DNA of 64,000 bases, taken from Brumimicrobium sp964585545. Lineage in GTDB: Bacteria > Bacteroidota > Bacteroidia > Flavobacteriales_D > Crocinitomicaceae. The notes beneath the pieces are model-generated. The model had not been told where the DNA came from, ran no database searches, and saw only the letters and a list, made by a program, of their open reading frames with translations. Numbering within the stretch: position 1 is the first letter of the stretch; every line of letters begins with the position of its first letter. Position numbers and translations under genes: made by a program. Where the stretch lies: assembly GCA_964585545.1 (NCBI GenBank), contig CAZPDT010000008.1:62001-126000 (forward strand), given 5' to 3'. Of this stretch, positions 19,159-28,623 are shown piece by piece.

Positions 19159-22100
19159 TTATTCGATATGTTCACTATTTTGGTTTTCTTTAGCTGCCAA
19201 TTCCTTAAATTTATTTTTCTTTCTGGATAAATCTGCCATTATTGGACTTGCAATACAAATCGAAGAATATGTACCAAAGACAACACCTATCATCAATGCG
19301 AAAATAAATCCTTTAATTGACTCTCCACCGAACAGGAAGATTGTTAACAATACAAGAAATGTTGTAGATGATGTATTAATTGTACGACCTAATGTTGAAT
19401 TAATAGAGTCATTTATGATAGCATTGGCTGATTTGTGGCGGTATCTTGCCAAAAACTCCCTTATCCTATCGAATACAACCACCGTATCGTTAATAGAATA
19501 ACCAACAATTGTAAGTACTGCTGCAATAAAGGATTGATCGATTTCCATGTTAAATGGCAGAACACCGTGAAGTAAGGAGAATATTCCCAAGACAATGGTA
19601 ACATCATGGGCAATCGATATTACAGCTCCCATACTAAATTGCCAAGTTCCGAAACGAATCAATATATAGACAAATACCATGACCATTGCAAGAACCACAG
19701 AAATCATAGAGTCTGTTTGGATTTCTTCTGAGATAGCAGCAGAAATTGAGCGACTGTTTTCAATTGTAGCCGTTCCAAACTCATCTTCTTTAGAAGCCAA
19801 TGCTTTCAATAAATCATTATGCGCTTGTGTTTCCGAGTTGGCTTTACTTTGTAGATAATCCGTAGATATTTCTAAACGGAAATCAGAGTTTCTTATCTTT
19901 GCTTCAATCGAAGCAGGAGCTCCATCTTCCCTTAAATTGTCTCTAAGTACGGATTTAATTTCATTCAATTGAGAAGAAATATCCTTTGTAAAGAGTACTT
20001 CGTAGTTTCTTCCGCCTGTAAATTCTACAGAAGGCTTTAATCCACGAGAAAAGAGACCTACTATACTAACAATAACCAAGATACCTGAAAGAATATAAAG
20101 TTTTTTCCTGTTCTTAATGAAAGGAATATTCATGTTTCTAAAAATATTCTTTGTAGACGGTGTAGAGAAAGTAAACGATCTCTTTCTTGCAATTTGATAT
20201 TCAAAAATCAAACGTGTAACTACCACAGCTGTAAATACAGAACTGAAAATACCGATAATTAAAGTCGTTGCAAAACTTTCAATAGGCCCTGTTCCGTATA
20301 TCTTCAAGACAACAGCAACCAATAAAGTGGTAACGTTTCCATCTAAAATAGAAGGTAATGCGTTTTTATAACCATCCTTAATAACCATCTTCATTCCTTT
20401 GCCATTTCTTACTTCCTCCCTGGCCCGCTCATATATAAGCACATTAGCATCCACCGACATACCAATTGTCAGTACAATACCAGCGATACCTGCAAGCGTC
20501 AAGACTGCACCAAAAGCAGCCAAGAACCCAAGAACAAAAACAAGGTTAATAACCAAAGCAAGGTCAGCTATCAATCCTGCACGACCATAATAGAAAATCA
20601 TATAAATCAACACCAGAATCAATGCAATACCAAAAGACATAAGACCTGATCTTGCATTTTCAGCACCAATAGTTGGTCCTACAACTGCTTCATCAACAAT
20701 TACAGCTGGAGCAGGGAGTGCACCTGCATTTAACAAATCTGTTAAAGCTTGTGCTTCTTCAACAGTGAAATTCCCTGAAATCAAAGTATTCCCTCCTGTA
20801 ATGGGGCCGTTAATCACTGGAGCACTAAACACTTTGCTGTCCATGGTGATTGCAATAAAGTTTCCTACATTTTCAGAAGTCATTTGTCCCCACTCTTCTG
20901 TTCCTCTATTGTTCATTTCAACACTTACTCCACTTCCTCCTTGGTTTGGATCAAAAGAAACTCTTGCGTTTTCAATGTCAGACCCTCCTACTCTCGCTCT
21001 TAGATTATCAGGTATTTTAAGAGCATATAAAGTATAATATAGAGTATCTTCAACACCTAAATCCTCTGGTTCTGCTCCCCAAACAAATCGGATGTTATCC
21101 ATTAATGACTCTTGAGCTTTTTCAACAAGGATACTGTTAATTTTTGATGTATCTTTTGCTTTTGCAAATCCTAATCTTGGGCTATTCTGAAAGCGTCCTT
21201 CTTGGTCAATATTTACTTTAAAAATCTTTCCAAATGAAGTCAATTGAACATTAGATGTATCTTGATCGTCAACATCTTCTTCATTTGCCAACTCATCGTC
21301 TAAATTCAAATCTCCTGTATCGGAAACTTCTTTTATATTATTAGAATCTTCCATTGATGCAGTAGCGGATGTATCGTTTTTATCACTGAACAGGTCATCA
21401 ATATTTTCATCATTTGATGTATGAGCAGATGAATCTTCTTCATCACTAAATAAATCATCAATCTTCTCGTCGCTCACTTCATCTTTACGCTCTACAAGTA
21501 AGTCGTTAAAGAAGTTTCCCAACTCAGTACTTTTATAACACAAGTAAAACTCTAAGTTAGCCGTACTTTGTAGTCGTTCTTTTACAGTAGCCTGATCTTT
21601 TACACCAGGAAGTTCAATATATATACGGTTAGTTGTTACATCTTTTGTAATGTTTGGTTGAGCAACACCAAATTGATTAATACGATTGGCCATAATAGTT
21701 TCAACACCATTTAAAGCTCCTTTAGAAAGTCCTTTTAGATATGTTTCTACCTGCTCATCTGTTGCTTTATTTGTAATTTTTGAAACGACTTCATCAGTTG
21801 AGAATTCACGAATCATTTTTCTTTTTGGAAACATTTCGCGGTGTTTCCTTACAAAAATAGAAACAAAATCTCCACCCTCCTTTTGGTATTCTTCATAAGC
21901 TGCATCATAAGGTTTCTTAAAATGTAAATCATTCGGATTAATGGCAGTATTTTTAACAATATCAGGCATCGATAACTCAAGCGTTACAGACATTCCTCCA
22001 ACTAAGTCGAGTCCCAACGCAACACTTTTCCCTTGAACTTCTCTAAAGGTATTTCCTAAATATACCTTTTGATCACTTTTCTTTTTAAGAAATTCATTCA

Positions 22101-22347
22101 CAAACGCTGATTTAGCCAATCCGTGAGCTTCCTTATCGGTATTGAAATTAACATAAGTACCGTTCGGTAACTTTACGGAGTCCAATCCCTCTTTTTCTGA
22201 TTCAGCTTTTAACGCTTCTACACTTTCTTCAGCATTTAGCTCAGCTTCTTTTTTAACATTGCTTTCTACAAAAGAAAATGTTAGCTGATAAATGCTTACT
22301 ACCAAAAGTAAGATCGTGAAAAACCAAAAAAACCCTTTATTACGCAT
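19159..22347 (-). CDS. secDF: fused protein translocase SecDF
   Basis: Proton-driven accessory of the Sec translocon, SecD and SecF in one 1062-residue chain as is usual in Bacteroidota. The SecD half has the first helix, the P1 region with ALGLDLVGGMSVTLEL, and a helix bundle with GMSVDANVLIYERAREE; the SecF half begins near residue 745 with SRGLKPSVEFTGGRNYEV and has VGYSINDTVVVFDRIREF. An insert of about 75 residues (about 290-365) in the SecD periplasmic region is strongly acidic and contains the phrase IDDLFSD twice, about 21 residues apart, pointing to an internal duplication. A good promoter lies upstream at 22387-22417. Confidence 0.97.
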   Translation of the reverse strand: MRNKGFFWFFTILLLVVSIYQLTFSFVESNVKKEAELNAEESVEALKAESEKEGLDSVKLPNGTYVNFNTDKEAHGLAKSAFVNEFLKKKSDQKVYLGNTFREVQGKSVALGLDLVGGMSVTLELSMPDIVKNTAINPNDLHFKKPYDAAYEEYQKEGGDFVSIFVRKHREMFPKRKMIREFSTDEVVSKITNKATDEQVETYLKGLSKGALNGVETIMANRINQFGVAQPNITKDVTTNRIYIELPGVKDQATVKERLQSTANLEFYLCYKSTELGNFFNDLLVERKDEVSDEKIDDLFSDEEDSSAHTSNDENIDDLFSDKNDTSATASMEDSNNIKEVSDTGDLNLDDELANEEDVDDQDTSNVQLTSFGKIFKVNIDQEGRFQNSPRLGFAKAKDTSKINSILVEKAQESLMDNIRFVWGAEPEDLGVEDTLYYTLYALKIPDNLRARVGGSDIENARVSFDPNQGGSGVSVEMNNRGTEEWGQMTSENVGNFIAITMDSKVFSAPVINGPITGGNTLISGNFTVEEAQALTDLLNAGALPAPAVIVDEAVVGPTIGAENARSGLMSFGIALILVLIYMIFYYGRAGLIADLALVINLVFVLGFLAAFGAVLTLAGIAGIVLTIGMSVDANVLIYERAREEVRNGKGMKMVIKDGYKNALPSILDGNVTTLLVAVVLKIYGTGPIESFATTLIIGIFSSVFTAVVVTRLIFEYQIARKRSFTFSTPSTKNIFRNMNIPFIKNRKKLYILSGILVIVSIVGLFSRGLKPSVEFTGGRNYEVLFTKDISSQLNEIKSVLRDNLREDGAPASIEAKIRNSDFRLEISTDYLQSKANSETQAHNDLLKALASKEDEFGTATIENSRSISAAISEEIQTDSMISVVLAMVMVFVYILIRFGTWQFSMGAVISIAHDVTIVLGIFSLLHGVLPFNMEIDQSFIAAVLTIVGYSINDTVVVFDRIREFLARYRHKSANAIINDSINSTLGRTINTSSTTFLVLLTIFLFGGESIKGFIFALMIGVVFGTYSSICIASPIMADLSRKKNKFKELAAKENQNSEHIE

Positions 22348-22386
22348 AGTAATGTGATATTTATTTTATTATTTTATAATAGCAGG

Positions 22387-22417
22387 CAAATATAGAATTA
22401 TCATTTATTAATCACAA
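22387..22417 (-). promoter_or_regulatory. promoter of secDF
   Basis: On the minus strand: TTG (22415-22417), a 20-base spacer, then TATATTTG (22387-22394). This matches the Bacteroidota primary sigma consensus TTG-N19-21-TAnnTTTG; the ATG follows 39 bases later. Confidence 0.75.
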
Positions 22418-22531
22418 CCTAAAATGAAAGTTGTTCTTTATTTTTTTTCTTAAAAGTCTAAATTTAATGTTTGCCTACTTCGAATGTATTGCTTATTTCT
22501 TATAATAAACACTATGACTCCCTTAGTATAA

Positions 22532-23758
22532 CTACCATTCATTATCTTTTCCTTTACGCTGATTCTCCTCATCAATTAATTTCTTCCAATTATCGGTTCC
22601 ATCATCAGAATCTTCAATTATGGTCTTGTACGCATACTTTTCAAGGTTATATATTGCAATTTTATTTCCTGTATACATTTCAATTGCAGAAAGAAGTTCT
22701 TTTTCATCTGTACTACAAAAAGAAATAGCCACTCCTTTCTCTGTTCCACGACCTGTTCTACCAACACGATGAACATAGTTTTCTGGAGCTTCTGGTAAAT
22801 CATAATTAATAACTGCCCCTACTCCAGCAATATCGATTCCTCGTGCTGCAATATCTGTTGAAATAAGAACCGATGCCGCATCCTCTTTAAATTGATTCAA
22901 TACATTAAAACGCTCTTTCTGTTCTACATCTCCATGAATGGATAGTACTTCAATTCCTACACGCTCCATAGCTTTCACTACACGTTCCACTCTTATCTTA
23001 GTTCTTACAAAAACCATGATTTTTAAATCCTGATTCTCCTTGATGATATTTTCCAAGAAAAAACGTTTATCATCCATCTCTACAAAGACAACTGCGTGGT
23101 CTATATTCTTGGCTACTGGATTCTTTGGTGAGATCTGAATTCGGATAGCATTACGCACTATATCATAAGCTATTTTCTTTATTTTCTTATCTATTGTTGC
23201 TGAGAAAAATAAAGTTTGACGTTTTTTCGGTACATGTCGTATTAAATCATGAATATCTTTAATAAATCCTAAGTCCAACATGTGATCCGCCTCATCTAAA
23301 ACTAAAGTTTGCAATTGATCTACTTTTAATTTTTGCTGTGCAATCAAATCAAACATTCTTCCGGGTGTAGAAATAACAACATCAACTCCATTTTCCAAAT
23401 CCCTAATTTGATCCTCCTGTGATACTCCTCCCATTAAAGAACGCACACAAACTTCTGTTTGCTCCCCTATTGTCAGAAAAACGTGTTTAACTTGCTCTGC
23501 CAATTCTCGTGTAGGAACCAAAACTAATGCCCTTACAAAGTGTGATTTATCCCTCTTTAATTGATAATGAATCTGATTGAGAACAGGAATTACATAACTG
23601 GCTGTTTTTCCTGTCCCTGTTTGCGCAATTGCCAATACATCTTCTCCTTCTAATATTGGTCGAATGGCCTTATACTGAATATCTGTAGGACGGATCCATC
23701 CTTTTTTATCAATGGCTACTTTTAAGACTTTCGCTATTTTATAATCCGCAAACTTCAT
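22532..23758 (-). CDS. DEAD-box RNA helicase, RhlE-like
   Basis: ATP-dependent RNA helicase acting in ribosome assembly or RNA decay. All core motifs are present in order: Q motif (IRPTDIQYKAI), AQTGTGKT (motif I), PTRELAEQ (Ia), LDEADHM (II, DEAD), SAT (III), STDIAARGIDIAG (V) and HRVGRTGR (VI). The C-terminal tail is short and acidic rather than the basic tail of many RhlE proteins. It is divergent from the triterpenol operon. A TAnnTTTG element only four bases before the ATG suggests a leaderless message. Confidence 0.95.
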   Translation of the reverse strand: MKFADYKIAKVLKVAIDKKGWIRPTDIQYKAIRPILEGEDVLAIAQTGTGKTASYVIPVLNQIHYQLKRDKSHFVRALVLVPTRELAEQVKHVFLTIGEQTEVCVRSLMGGVSQEDQIRDLENGVDVVISTPGRMFDLIAQQKLKVDQLQTLVLDEADHMLDLGFIKDIHDLIRHVPKKRQTLFFSATIDKKIKKIAYDIVRNAIRIQISPKNPVAKNIDHAVVFVEMDDKRFFLENIIKENQDLKIMVFVRTKIRVERVVKAMERVGIEVLSIHGDVEQKERFNVLNQFKEDAASVLISTDIAARGIDIAGVGAVINYDLPEAPENYVHRVGRTGRGTEKGVAISFCSTDEKELLSAIEMYTGNKIAIYNLEKYAYKTIIEDSDDGTDNWKKLIDEENQRKGKDNEW

Positions 23759-23762
23759 GGGG

Positions 23763-23770
23763 CAAATTTA
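23763..23770 (-). promoter_or_regulatory. -7 element of the helicase gene, close to the start codon
   Basis: Reads TAAATTTG on the minus strand and ends four bases before the ATG at 23758. With normal spacing the transcript would begin at or next to the start codon. Confidence 0.45.
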
Positions 23771-23806
23771 GGTTTTATTTGGTTGGTTTAAAAGTTTTTG
23801 CAACAA

Positions 23807-23838
23807 TTAGTTCACATACTAATAAATTACTATATTTG
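23807..23838 (+). promoter_or_regulatory. promoter of the triterpenol operon
   Basis: TATATTTG at 23831-23838 matches TAnnTTTG; TTA(G) at 23807-23810 stands at the -33 position with a 21-base spacer, one base off TTG. The first gene starts at 23871. This is the only promoter-like sequence I see for the nine-gene operon. Confidence 0.55.
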
Positions 23839-23870
23839 CAAAAAAAAACTGGATTTTAAACTGTATTTTA

Positions 23871-24974
23871 ATGATTAGACGTACACTATACTACTCACTA
23901 CATATGTCTGAATTGGCATATATTTTTCAAATGAAAAAAGAATTTGGCCAATATAAACCTTCAGGGAATCGATTGACAGAATTGTCTCAATCAAGTGATG
24001 ACATCAGCTTTTGCTATGAAGCTTTAAAAAAAGTGTCTCGATCTTTTGCCGTAGTTATTCAACAATTACCAGAGAAGTTAAAACGACCTGTTTGTTTATT
24101 TTATCTTATTTTACGAGGACTTGATACCATTGAAGATGATATGAGTATCGACAACTCCACCAAAGAAAAGATGCTCTTGGCATTTGCTAATCGGATAAAC
24201 AAGGAAGATTTTACGCTTGAAAATGTTGGAGACACGCAGGTTTACCAAGACCTAATGTTGCATTTCGATAAGATTGTTCGAGAATACCAAAATCTTGGTC
24301 AAGAATATAAGGATGTTATTACTGAGATCACCCATGAAATGGCCATTGGGATGAACAAATATGCGCAAAAAATTGTCAAGAGTTATCAAGACTGGAACGA
24401 TTACTGCTACTATGTTGCAGGCATTGTCGGAGTTGGCTTGAGTAAATTATTTTTAGCCTCTAAAATTGAATCAAGCGAAGAATTGAAAACCAAAGCAGTA
24501 AGTATAGAAATGGGCCTTTTCTTGCAAAAAACAAATATTATCCGCGATTTTGCTGAAGATTTAGAAATGGGACGGGTTTTTTGGCCAGAAGAATCTTGGA
24601 AAGATAAAGTAAAACACCTTTCCGAATTGCAATCGGGTGAAGAAAAAGGCTTGGCTGCATTGAACGAAATTATTTGCAATGCTTTGAGTCATGTCCCCGC
24701 TTGTTTAAAGTACTTAAAATCAATTACAAATCAAGAAATATTTAGATTCTGTGCAATTCCACAGTTAATGGCTATTGCAACCCTACATGAGTTATACAAC
24801 AATCCGAAAGCTTTGCATAAAAATATAAAGATTAGAAAAGGTAAAACAGCAAAGTATTTTATGTCTATTCAAGGATTCGATAAAACCAAAAAAGAGTTTA
24901 TCTCTATCCTTCAAAAATTAGAGAAAAAAGATTCAACAGGAAAAGTTCAATCAATATTAGCTGAAATATTATAA
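23871..24974 (+). CDS. sqs: squalene synthase, eukaryotic type
   Basis: Condenses two farnesyl diphosphates to squalene with NADPH. The sequence follows the eukaryotic farnesyl-diphosphate farnesyltransferase and not the bacterial HpnCDE route: CYEALKKVSRSFAVVIQQL, LFYLILRGLDTIEDDM (first Asp-rich motif, residues 85-90), YCYYVAGIVGVGLSKLF, LQKTNIIRDFAEDLEMGR (second Asp-rich motif 226-230), FWPEESW and FCAIPQLMAIATL. Unlike the animal and yeast enzymes it has no C-terminal membrane anchor. ATG at 23871 is kept; an in-frame ATG at 23904 (MSELAYIF) is a possible alternative. First gene of the operon; its stop is followed at once by the epoxidase ATG. Confidence 0.95.
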   Translation: MIRRTLYYSLHMSELAYIFQMKKEFGQYKPSGNRLTELSQSSDDISFCYEALKKVSRSFAVVIQQLPEKLKRPVCLFYLILRGLDTIEDDMSIDNSTKEKMLLAFANRINKEDFTLENVGDTQVYQDLMLHFDKIVREYQNLGQEYKDVITEITHEMAIGMNKYAQKIVKSYQDWNDYCYYVAGIVGVGLSKLFLASKIESSEELKTKAVSIEMGLFLQKTNIIRDFAEDLEMGRVFWPEESWKDKVKHLSELQSGEEKGLAALNEIICNALSHVPACLKYLKSITNQEIFRFCAIPQLMAIATLHELYNNPKALHKNIKIRKGKTAKYFMSIQGFDKTKKEFISILQKLEKKDSTGKVQSILAEIL

Positions 24975-26294
24975 ATGAATTCAGAAGAGTTTGATATAAT
25001 TGTTGTAGGAGCTGGAGTAGCTGGAGGTGTATTTGCTGCTTCTCAACCCAGCAATACAAGGGTTTTGGTGATTGAACGTGACCTTACTGAACCTGATAGA
25101 ATTATTGGTGAGCTCATGCAACCTGGAGGAATTCAAGCATTAAAAGAATTGAATCTTGAATACTTGCTTGACGGGATTGATGCCCAACCCGTTCACGGGT
25201 ATAATTTAATCAATGGTGAACAACGTTTCACCATCAAATACAACGATGTCCAAAAAGGAATTACGGGAATGGGACTCAGAAATGGAAAGTTTCTAACCAA
25301 TATACGAGAAGACCTAAAAAAGCGGGATAATGTTACGTTGGTACAGGGTAATGTTACAGAATTCATTGAAAGTAAAAATCGCATTACTGGGGTTTATTAC
25401 ACAAAAGAGGATGGCACAAAACAAAAACAACTTGCCGACTTGACCATTGTATGTGACGGCCCAATGTCAATTTTAAGAAATAAATTAAGTAAGGTCAATA
25501 AGCAAGTGTCTTCTTACTTTTTAGGATTGGTTCTTAAAGATTTAAGTTTGGAATTCCCTTCTTATGGACACATGATTATTAGTGGTAATTCTCCTATTTT
25601 GGTTTATCCTATTCATACAAATGCTTACCGTATTTTAATTGATTATCCAAGTGTAAAGCCTCCTAGAATTGGCAGCAAATCAATGGGTGAATTTAAGAAT
25701 AAAGTGGTCAAGATGCTACCAAAGGAAATGCTGCCTTCTTTCTTAAAAGCAATGGATGAAGGTGATTTAAAAGTTATGCCCAATCATGCAATGAAAGGCC
25801 AAGCATTTGATAAGAAAGGTGCTGTTTTACTCGGAGATTCTTTAAACATGAGACACCCGATAACTGGTGGCGGAATGACCGCTTGTTTTATAGACATTAT
25901 TTGTTTAAACAACGCTTTAAAGAATATTGATTTAAAAAATGAAATAAAACTTGAAAATGCCGTTAAGGAATATTACATCAATAGAGGGAAAGGGGTGGAA
26001 ACAATCAATATTTTAGCAAATGCCTTATACAAGGTGTTTCTTGATAAAGATTTAAAAGAAGCTTGCTTCGAATACCTCCAAAAAGGGGGAAAACAAGCGG
26101 AAGGCCCATTAGCTATATTAGCAGGCATGAACAAAAGCAAAAAATTCCTATTAAAACACTTTTATAGAGTAGCAATGCAACACCCTATACATTTTATTAC
26201 TAAACCAAAAAAGAAATTACGAATTTATAAAAATGCAAGAAGAATCATTCTTTCGATTTTAAAAGAGGAGAATGTACCAGCACAAATAGAATGA
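24975..26294 (+). CDS. sqmo: squalene epoxidase (squalene monooxygenase)
   Basis: FAD-dependent monooxygenase that turns squalene into 2,3-oxidosqualene using O2, the step that commits to 3-hydroxylated (sterol-type) cyclic products. Motifs: dinucleotide-binding VVGAGVAGG (10-18), ERDLTEPDRIIGELMQPGG (34-52, highly typical of the eukaryotic enzyme), VCDGPMS (DG motif at 161-162) and LLGDSLNMRHPITGGGMT (GD motif at 287-288). The 439-residue protein lacks the N-terminal regulatory domain of vertebrate SQLE. Begins directly after the squalene synthase stop and overlaps the next gene by four bases (ATGA). A bacterial FAD enzyme of hydroxysqualene metabolism (HpnE) is excluded by these motifs. Confidence 0.95.
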   Translation: MNSEEFDIIVVGAGVAGGVFAASQPSNTRVLVIERDLTEPDRIIGELMQPGGIQALKELNLEYLLDGIDAQPVHGYNLINGEQRFTIKYNDVQKGITGMGLRNGKFLTNIREDLKKRDNVTLVQGNVTEFIESKNRITGVYYTKEDGTKQKQLADLTIVCDGPMSILRNKLSKVNKQVSSYFLGLVLKDLSLEFPSYGHMIISGNSPILVYPIHTNAYRILIDYPSVKPPRIGSKSMGEFKNKVVKMLPKEMLPSFLKAMDEGDLKVMPNHAMKGQAFDKKGAVLLGDSLNMRHPITGGGMTACFIDIICLNNALKNIDLKNEIKLENAVKEYYINRGKGVETINILANALYKVFLDKDLKEACFEYLQKGGKQAEGPLAILAGMNKSKKFLLKHFYRVAMQHPIHFITKPKKKLRIYKNARRIILSILKEENVPAQIE

Positions 26295-27310
26295 GAAAAA
26301 TTGAACATGAATCGTTAGAAGCGGCAGATTTGAGGAAGAAAAGTCATTTGGACTTGGCTTTTGCCTCACAAAGTGACCTACTGGATGGTCGGTTTTATTA
26401 TGAACCTATGTTAGCGGGACACCCTGAAATGACAGATATCCCCTTTCAGCTTGGTCAACACAAAATGCGTTATCCTATTTGGATTTCAAGTATGACTGGC
26501 GGTACTTCTTCTGCGGGTCCAATAAACAAAATGCTCGCAAAAACAGCAAAGAAATTCGGATTGGGAATGGGATTAGGTTCCTGCAGAATGATTGTGGAGG
26601 ACAATACCTTTTTTGATGATTTTAATCTGCGACCAATTCTCGGTGATGCTTCCCCTCTCTTTGCTAATATTGGCATCGCACAAGTGGAACGATTTATAGA
26701 CTCGGGACAAGCCTCAAAATTAAAGGCTATGGTCGATAGATTAGATGCCGATGGGTTAATTATTCACGTCAATCCACTTCAAGAGTGGTTACAGCCTGAA
26801 GGTGATTTAATCAAACGTTCTCCATTAATAACGATTAAGCAATTGCTCAATGAGATTGATACAGACCTCATTGTAAAAGAAGTTGGTCAAGGTTTCGGAC
26901 CTGAAAGCATGAAAGAATTACTAAAGCTTCCATTGCTTGCAATTGACTTTGCAGCAAATGGAGGAACCAACTTTTCAAAACTAGAATTATTGCGTAACAA
27001 AGCCTTAAAAGAACATTATGAAAGTGTAGTTTTATTGGGGCATTCTGCTGCTGGAATGGTGAATTTTTTAAATACTGCAGTTAAGGAATTGGGCAATCAA
27101 CGCAAATGTAAAAATGTTATTATAAGTGGTGGCATAAAAAATTTCTTGGATGGGTTTTACCTTACTTCAAAGTCAGATATGCCCGCCATATATGGTCAAG
27201 CCTCTCCATTTTTAAAATATGCAAACGAATCTCAAGAAGCTTTAGATTCTTATGCAGAGATGCAGATAAAAGGATTGTTAATGGCTAAGAATTTTTTAAA
27301 AACTATATAA
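26291..27310 (+). CDS. fni: isopentenyl-diphosphate delta-isomerase, type 2 (FMN)
   Basis: Interconverts IPP and DMAPP using reduced FMN. Characteristic segments: RKKSHLDLAF near the N-terminus (RK-x-x-H), WISSMTGGTSSAG (flavin loop), LGMGLGSCR, HVNPLQEWLQPEGD (Gln/Glu metal and acid site), IVKEVGQGFG and AANGGTNFSKLE. Length 339 is normal. It overlaps the epoxidase by four bases and the HMG-CoA reductase by one (TAATG), indicating translational coupling. It supplies DMAPP for the polyprenyl synthase further down the operon. Confidence 0.94.
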   Translation: MRKIEHESLEAADLRKKSHLDLAFASQSDLLDGRFYYEPMLAGHPEMTDIPFQLGQHKMRYPIWISSMTGGTSSAGPINKMLAKTAKKFGLGMGLGSCRMIVEDNTFFDDFNLRPILGDASPLFANIGIAQVERFIDSGQASKLKAMVDRLDADGLIIHVNPLQEWLQPEGDLIKRSPLITIKQLLNEIDTDLIVKEVGQGFGPESMKELLKLPLLAIDFAANGGTNFSKLELLRNKALKEHYESVVLLGHSAAGMVNFLNTAVKELGNQRKCKNVIISGGIKNFLDGFYLTSKSDMPAIYGQASPFLKYANESQEALDSYAEMQIKGLLMAKNFLKTI

Positions 27311-28623
27311 TGTCAGGATTAATTGAAGGGTTCTCGAAGAAGAACAAGGAAGAAAAACTAGAAGCAATAACACAACTTTTCAGTTCACCAGAAAACACAC
27401 TAGAAGTTTTTAAAAGCTTCCACCATTCTGATGATAAGCTCCAAAACATCATTGATGAATTTAGTGAAAACACCATTTCTAACTTTCACTTACCCTACAG
27501 CATAGCACCTAATTTTCTTATCAATGGAAAAACATTTGCTGTTCCTATGGTGATTGAGGAAAGCTCTGTTGTTGCAGCCGCTTCAAAAAGTGCAAAATTT
27601 TGGTATAATTACGGTGGATTTCACACCAAAATTATCGATACCGAAAAAGTGGGGCAAGTCCATTTTTTATGGAAAGATGATGTTCAGAAGTTGAAAACGA
27701 ATTTTCCTGAATTAAAGCAACTTTTACTGAATAGTTCTGAGGAAATCACTAAAAATATGCGCAAGCGTGGTGGTGGTATCAAAGATATTGAACTCAAGGA
27801 CCTCTCCAATAAAGAACCTAACTTGATGCAATTGTTTGTCACCTTTGAAACAATTGATTCTATGGGTGCAAATTTTGTTAATTCATGTTTAGAAAAGTTT
27901 TCTGACTGTTTTAAAACATGGCATAAAGAACATGAAGATTTTGCAGATGACGGATTGGAGATTGTTATGTCTATCCTTTCAAACCTAACGCCTAAATGTG
28001 TAGTGAAGTGTTGGGTAGAAACTGATGTAGAGAATTTGGAAGGAATCGTTTCCAACGTTTCAGGAGAAGAGTTTGCTGATAAATTTCACACAGCTGTCCG
28101 CATCGCTCAAGTAGACCCCTACCGTGCTACAACACACAATAAGGGAATTTACAACGGTGTTGATGCTGTTGTCTTGGCTTCTGGAAATGATTTTCGTGCA
28201 GTAGAAGCATGTGGACATGCCTACGCAAGCTTAAATGGAACTTATACTTCTTTAACAAATTGTACGGTTGAGAATGGTACGTTTCGTTTTGAACTTACTT
28301 TACCAATAGCATTGGGTGTTGTTGGCGGATTAACCAATTTGCATCCATTGGTGAAACTCACACATGAAATTTTGGACCATCCTGATGCCCGAGAGTTAAT
28401 GGGTATTGCTGCCGCTGCTGGATTGGCCAATAATTTTGGTGCAGTAAAATCTTTAACAACAACAGGCATTCAAAAAGGACACATGAAAATGCATTTATTC
28501 AATATCATGAATCAGCTAGGAGTGAACAGTGAAGATCGCCATAAAGTAATCGATTATTTCAAAGACAAAAACGTTTCTGTCTCTGCAGTTCGCAATTATG
28601 TTGAATCACTTGAATTGGTTTAA
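27310..28623 (+). CDS. mvaA: hydroxymethylglutaryl-CoA reductase, class II
   Basis: Reduces HMG-CoA to mevalonate. Class II (bacterial) features: MVIEESSVVAAASKSAKFW (catalytic Glu near 83), THNKGIYNGVDAVVLASGND (catalytic Lys and Asp) and KGHMKMHL (catalytic His) near the C-terminus; no membrane domain. Databases call this class degradative, but its place between isomerase and mevalonate-pathway genes shows it works in the biosynthetic direction here. No HMG-CoA synthase is in the window, so that enzyme must be encoded elsewhere. Its stop is directly followed by the next gene. Confidence 0.96.
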   Translation: MSGLIEGFSKKNKEEKLEAITQLFSSPENTLEVFKSFHHSDDKLQNIIDEFSENTISNFHLPYSIAPNFLINGKTFAVPMVIEESSVVAAASKSAKFWYNYGGFHTKIIDTEKVGQVHFLWKDDVQKLKTNFPELKQLLLNSSEEITKNMRKRGGGIKDIELKDLSNKEPNLMQLFVTFETIDSMGANFVNSCLEKFSDCFKTWHKEHEDFADDGLEIVMSILSNLTPKCVVKCWVETDVENLEGIVSNVSGEEFADKFHTAVRIAQVDPYRATTHNKGIYNGVDAVVLASGNDFRAVEACGHAYASLNGTYTSLTNCTVENGTFRFELTLPIALGVVGGLTNLHPLVKLTHEILDHPDARELMGIAAAAGLANNFGAVKSLTTTGIQKGHMKMHLFNIMNQLGVNSEDRHKVIDYFKDKNVSVSAVRNYVESLELV

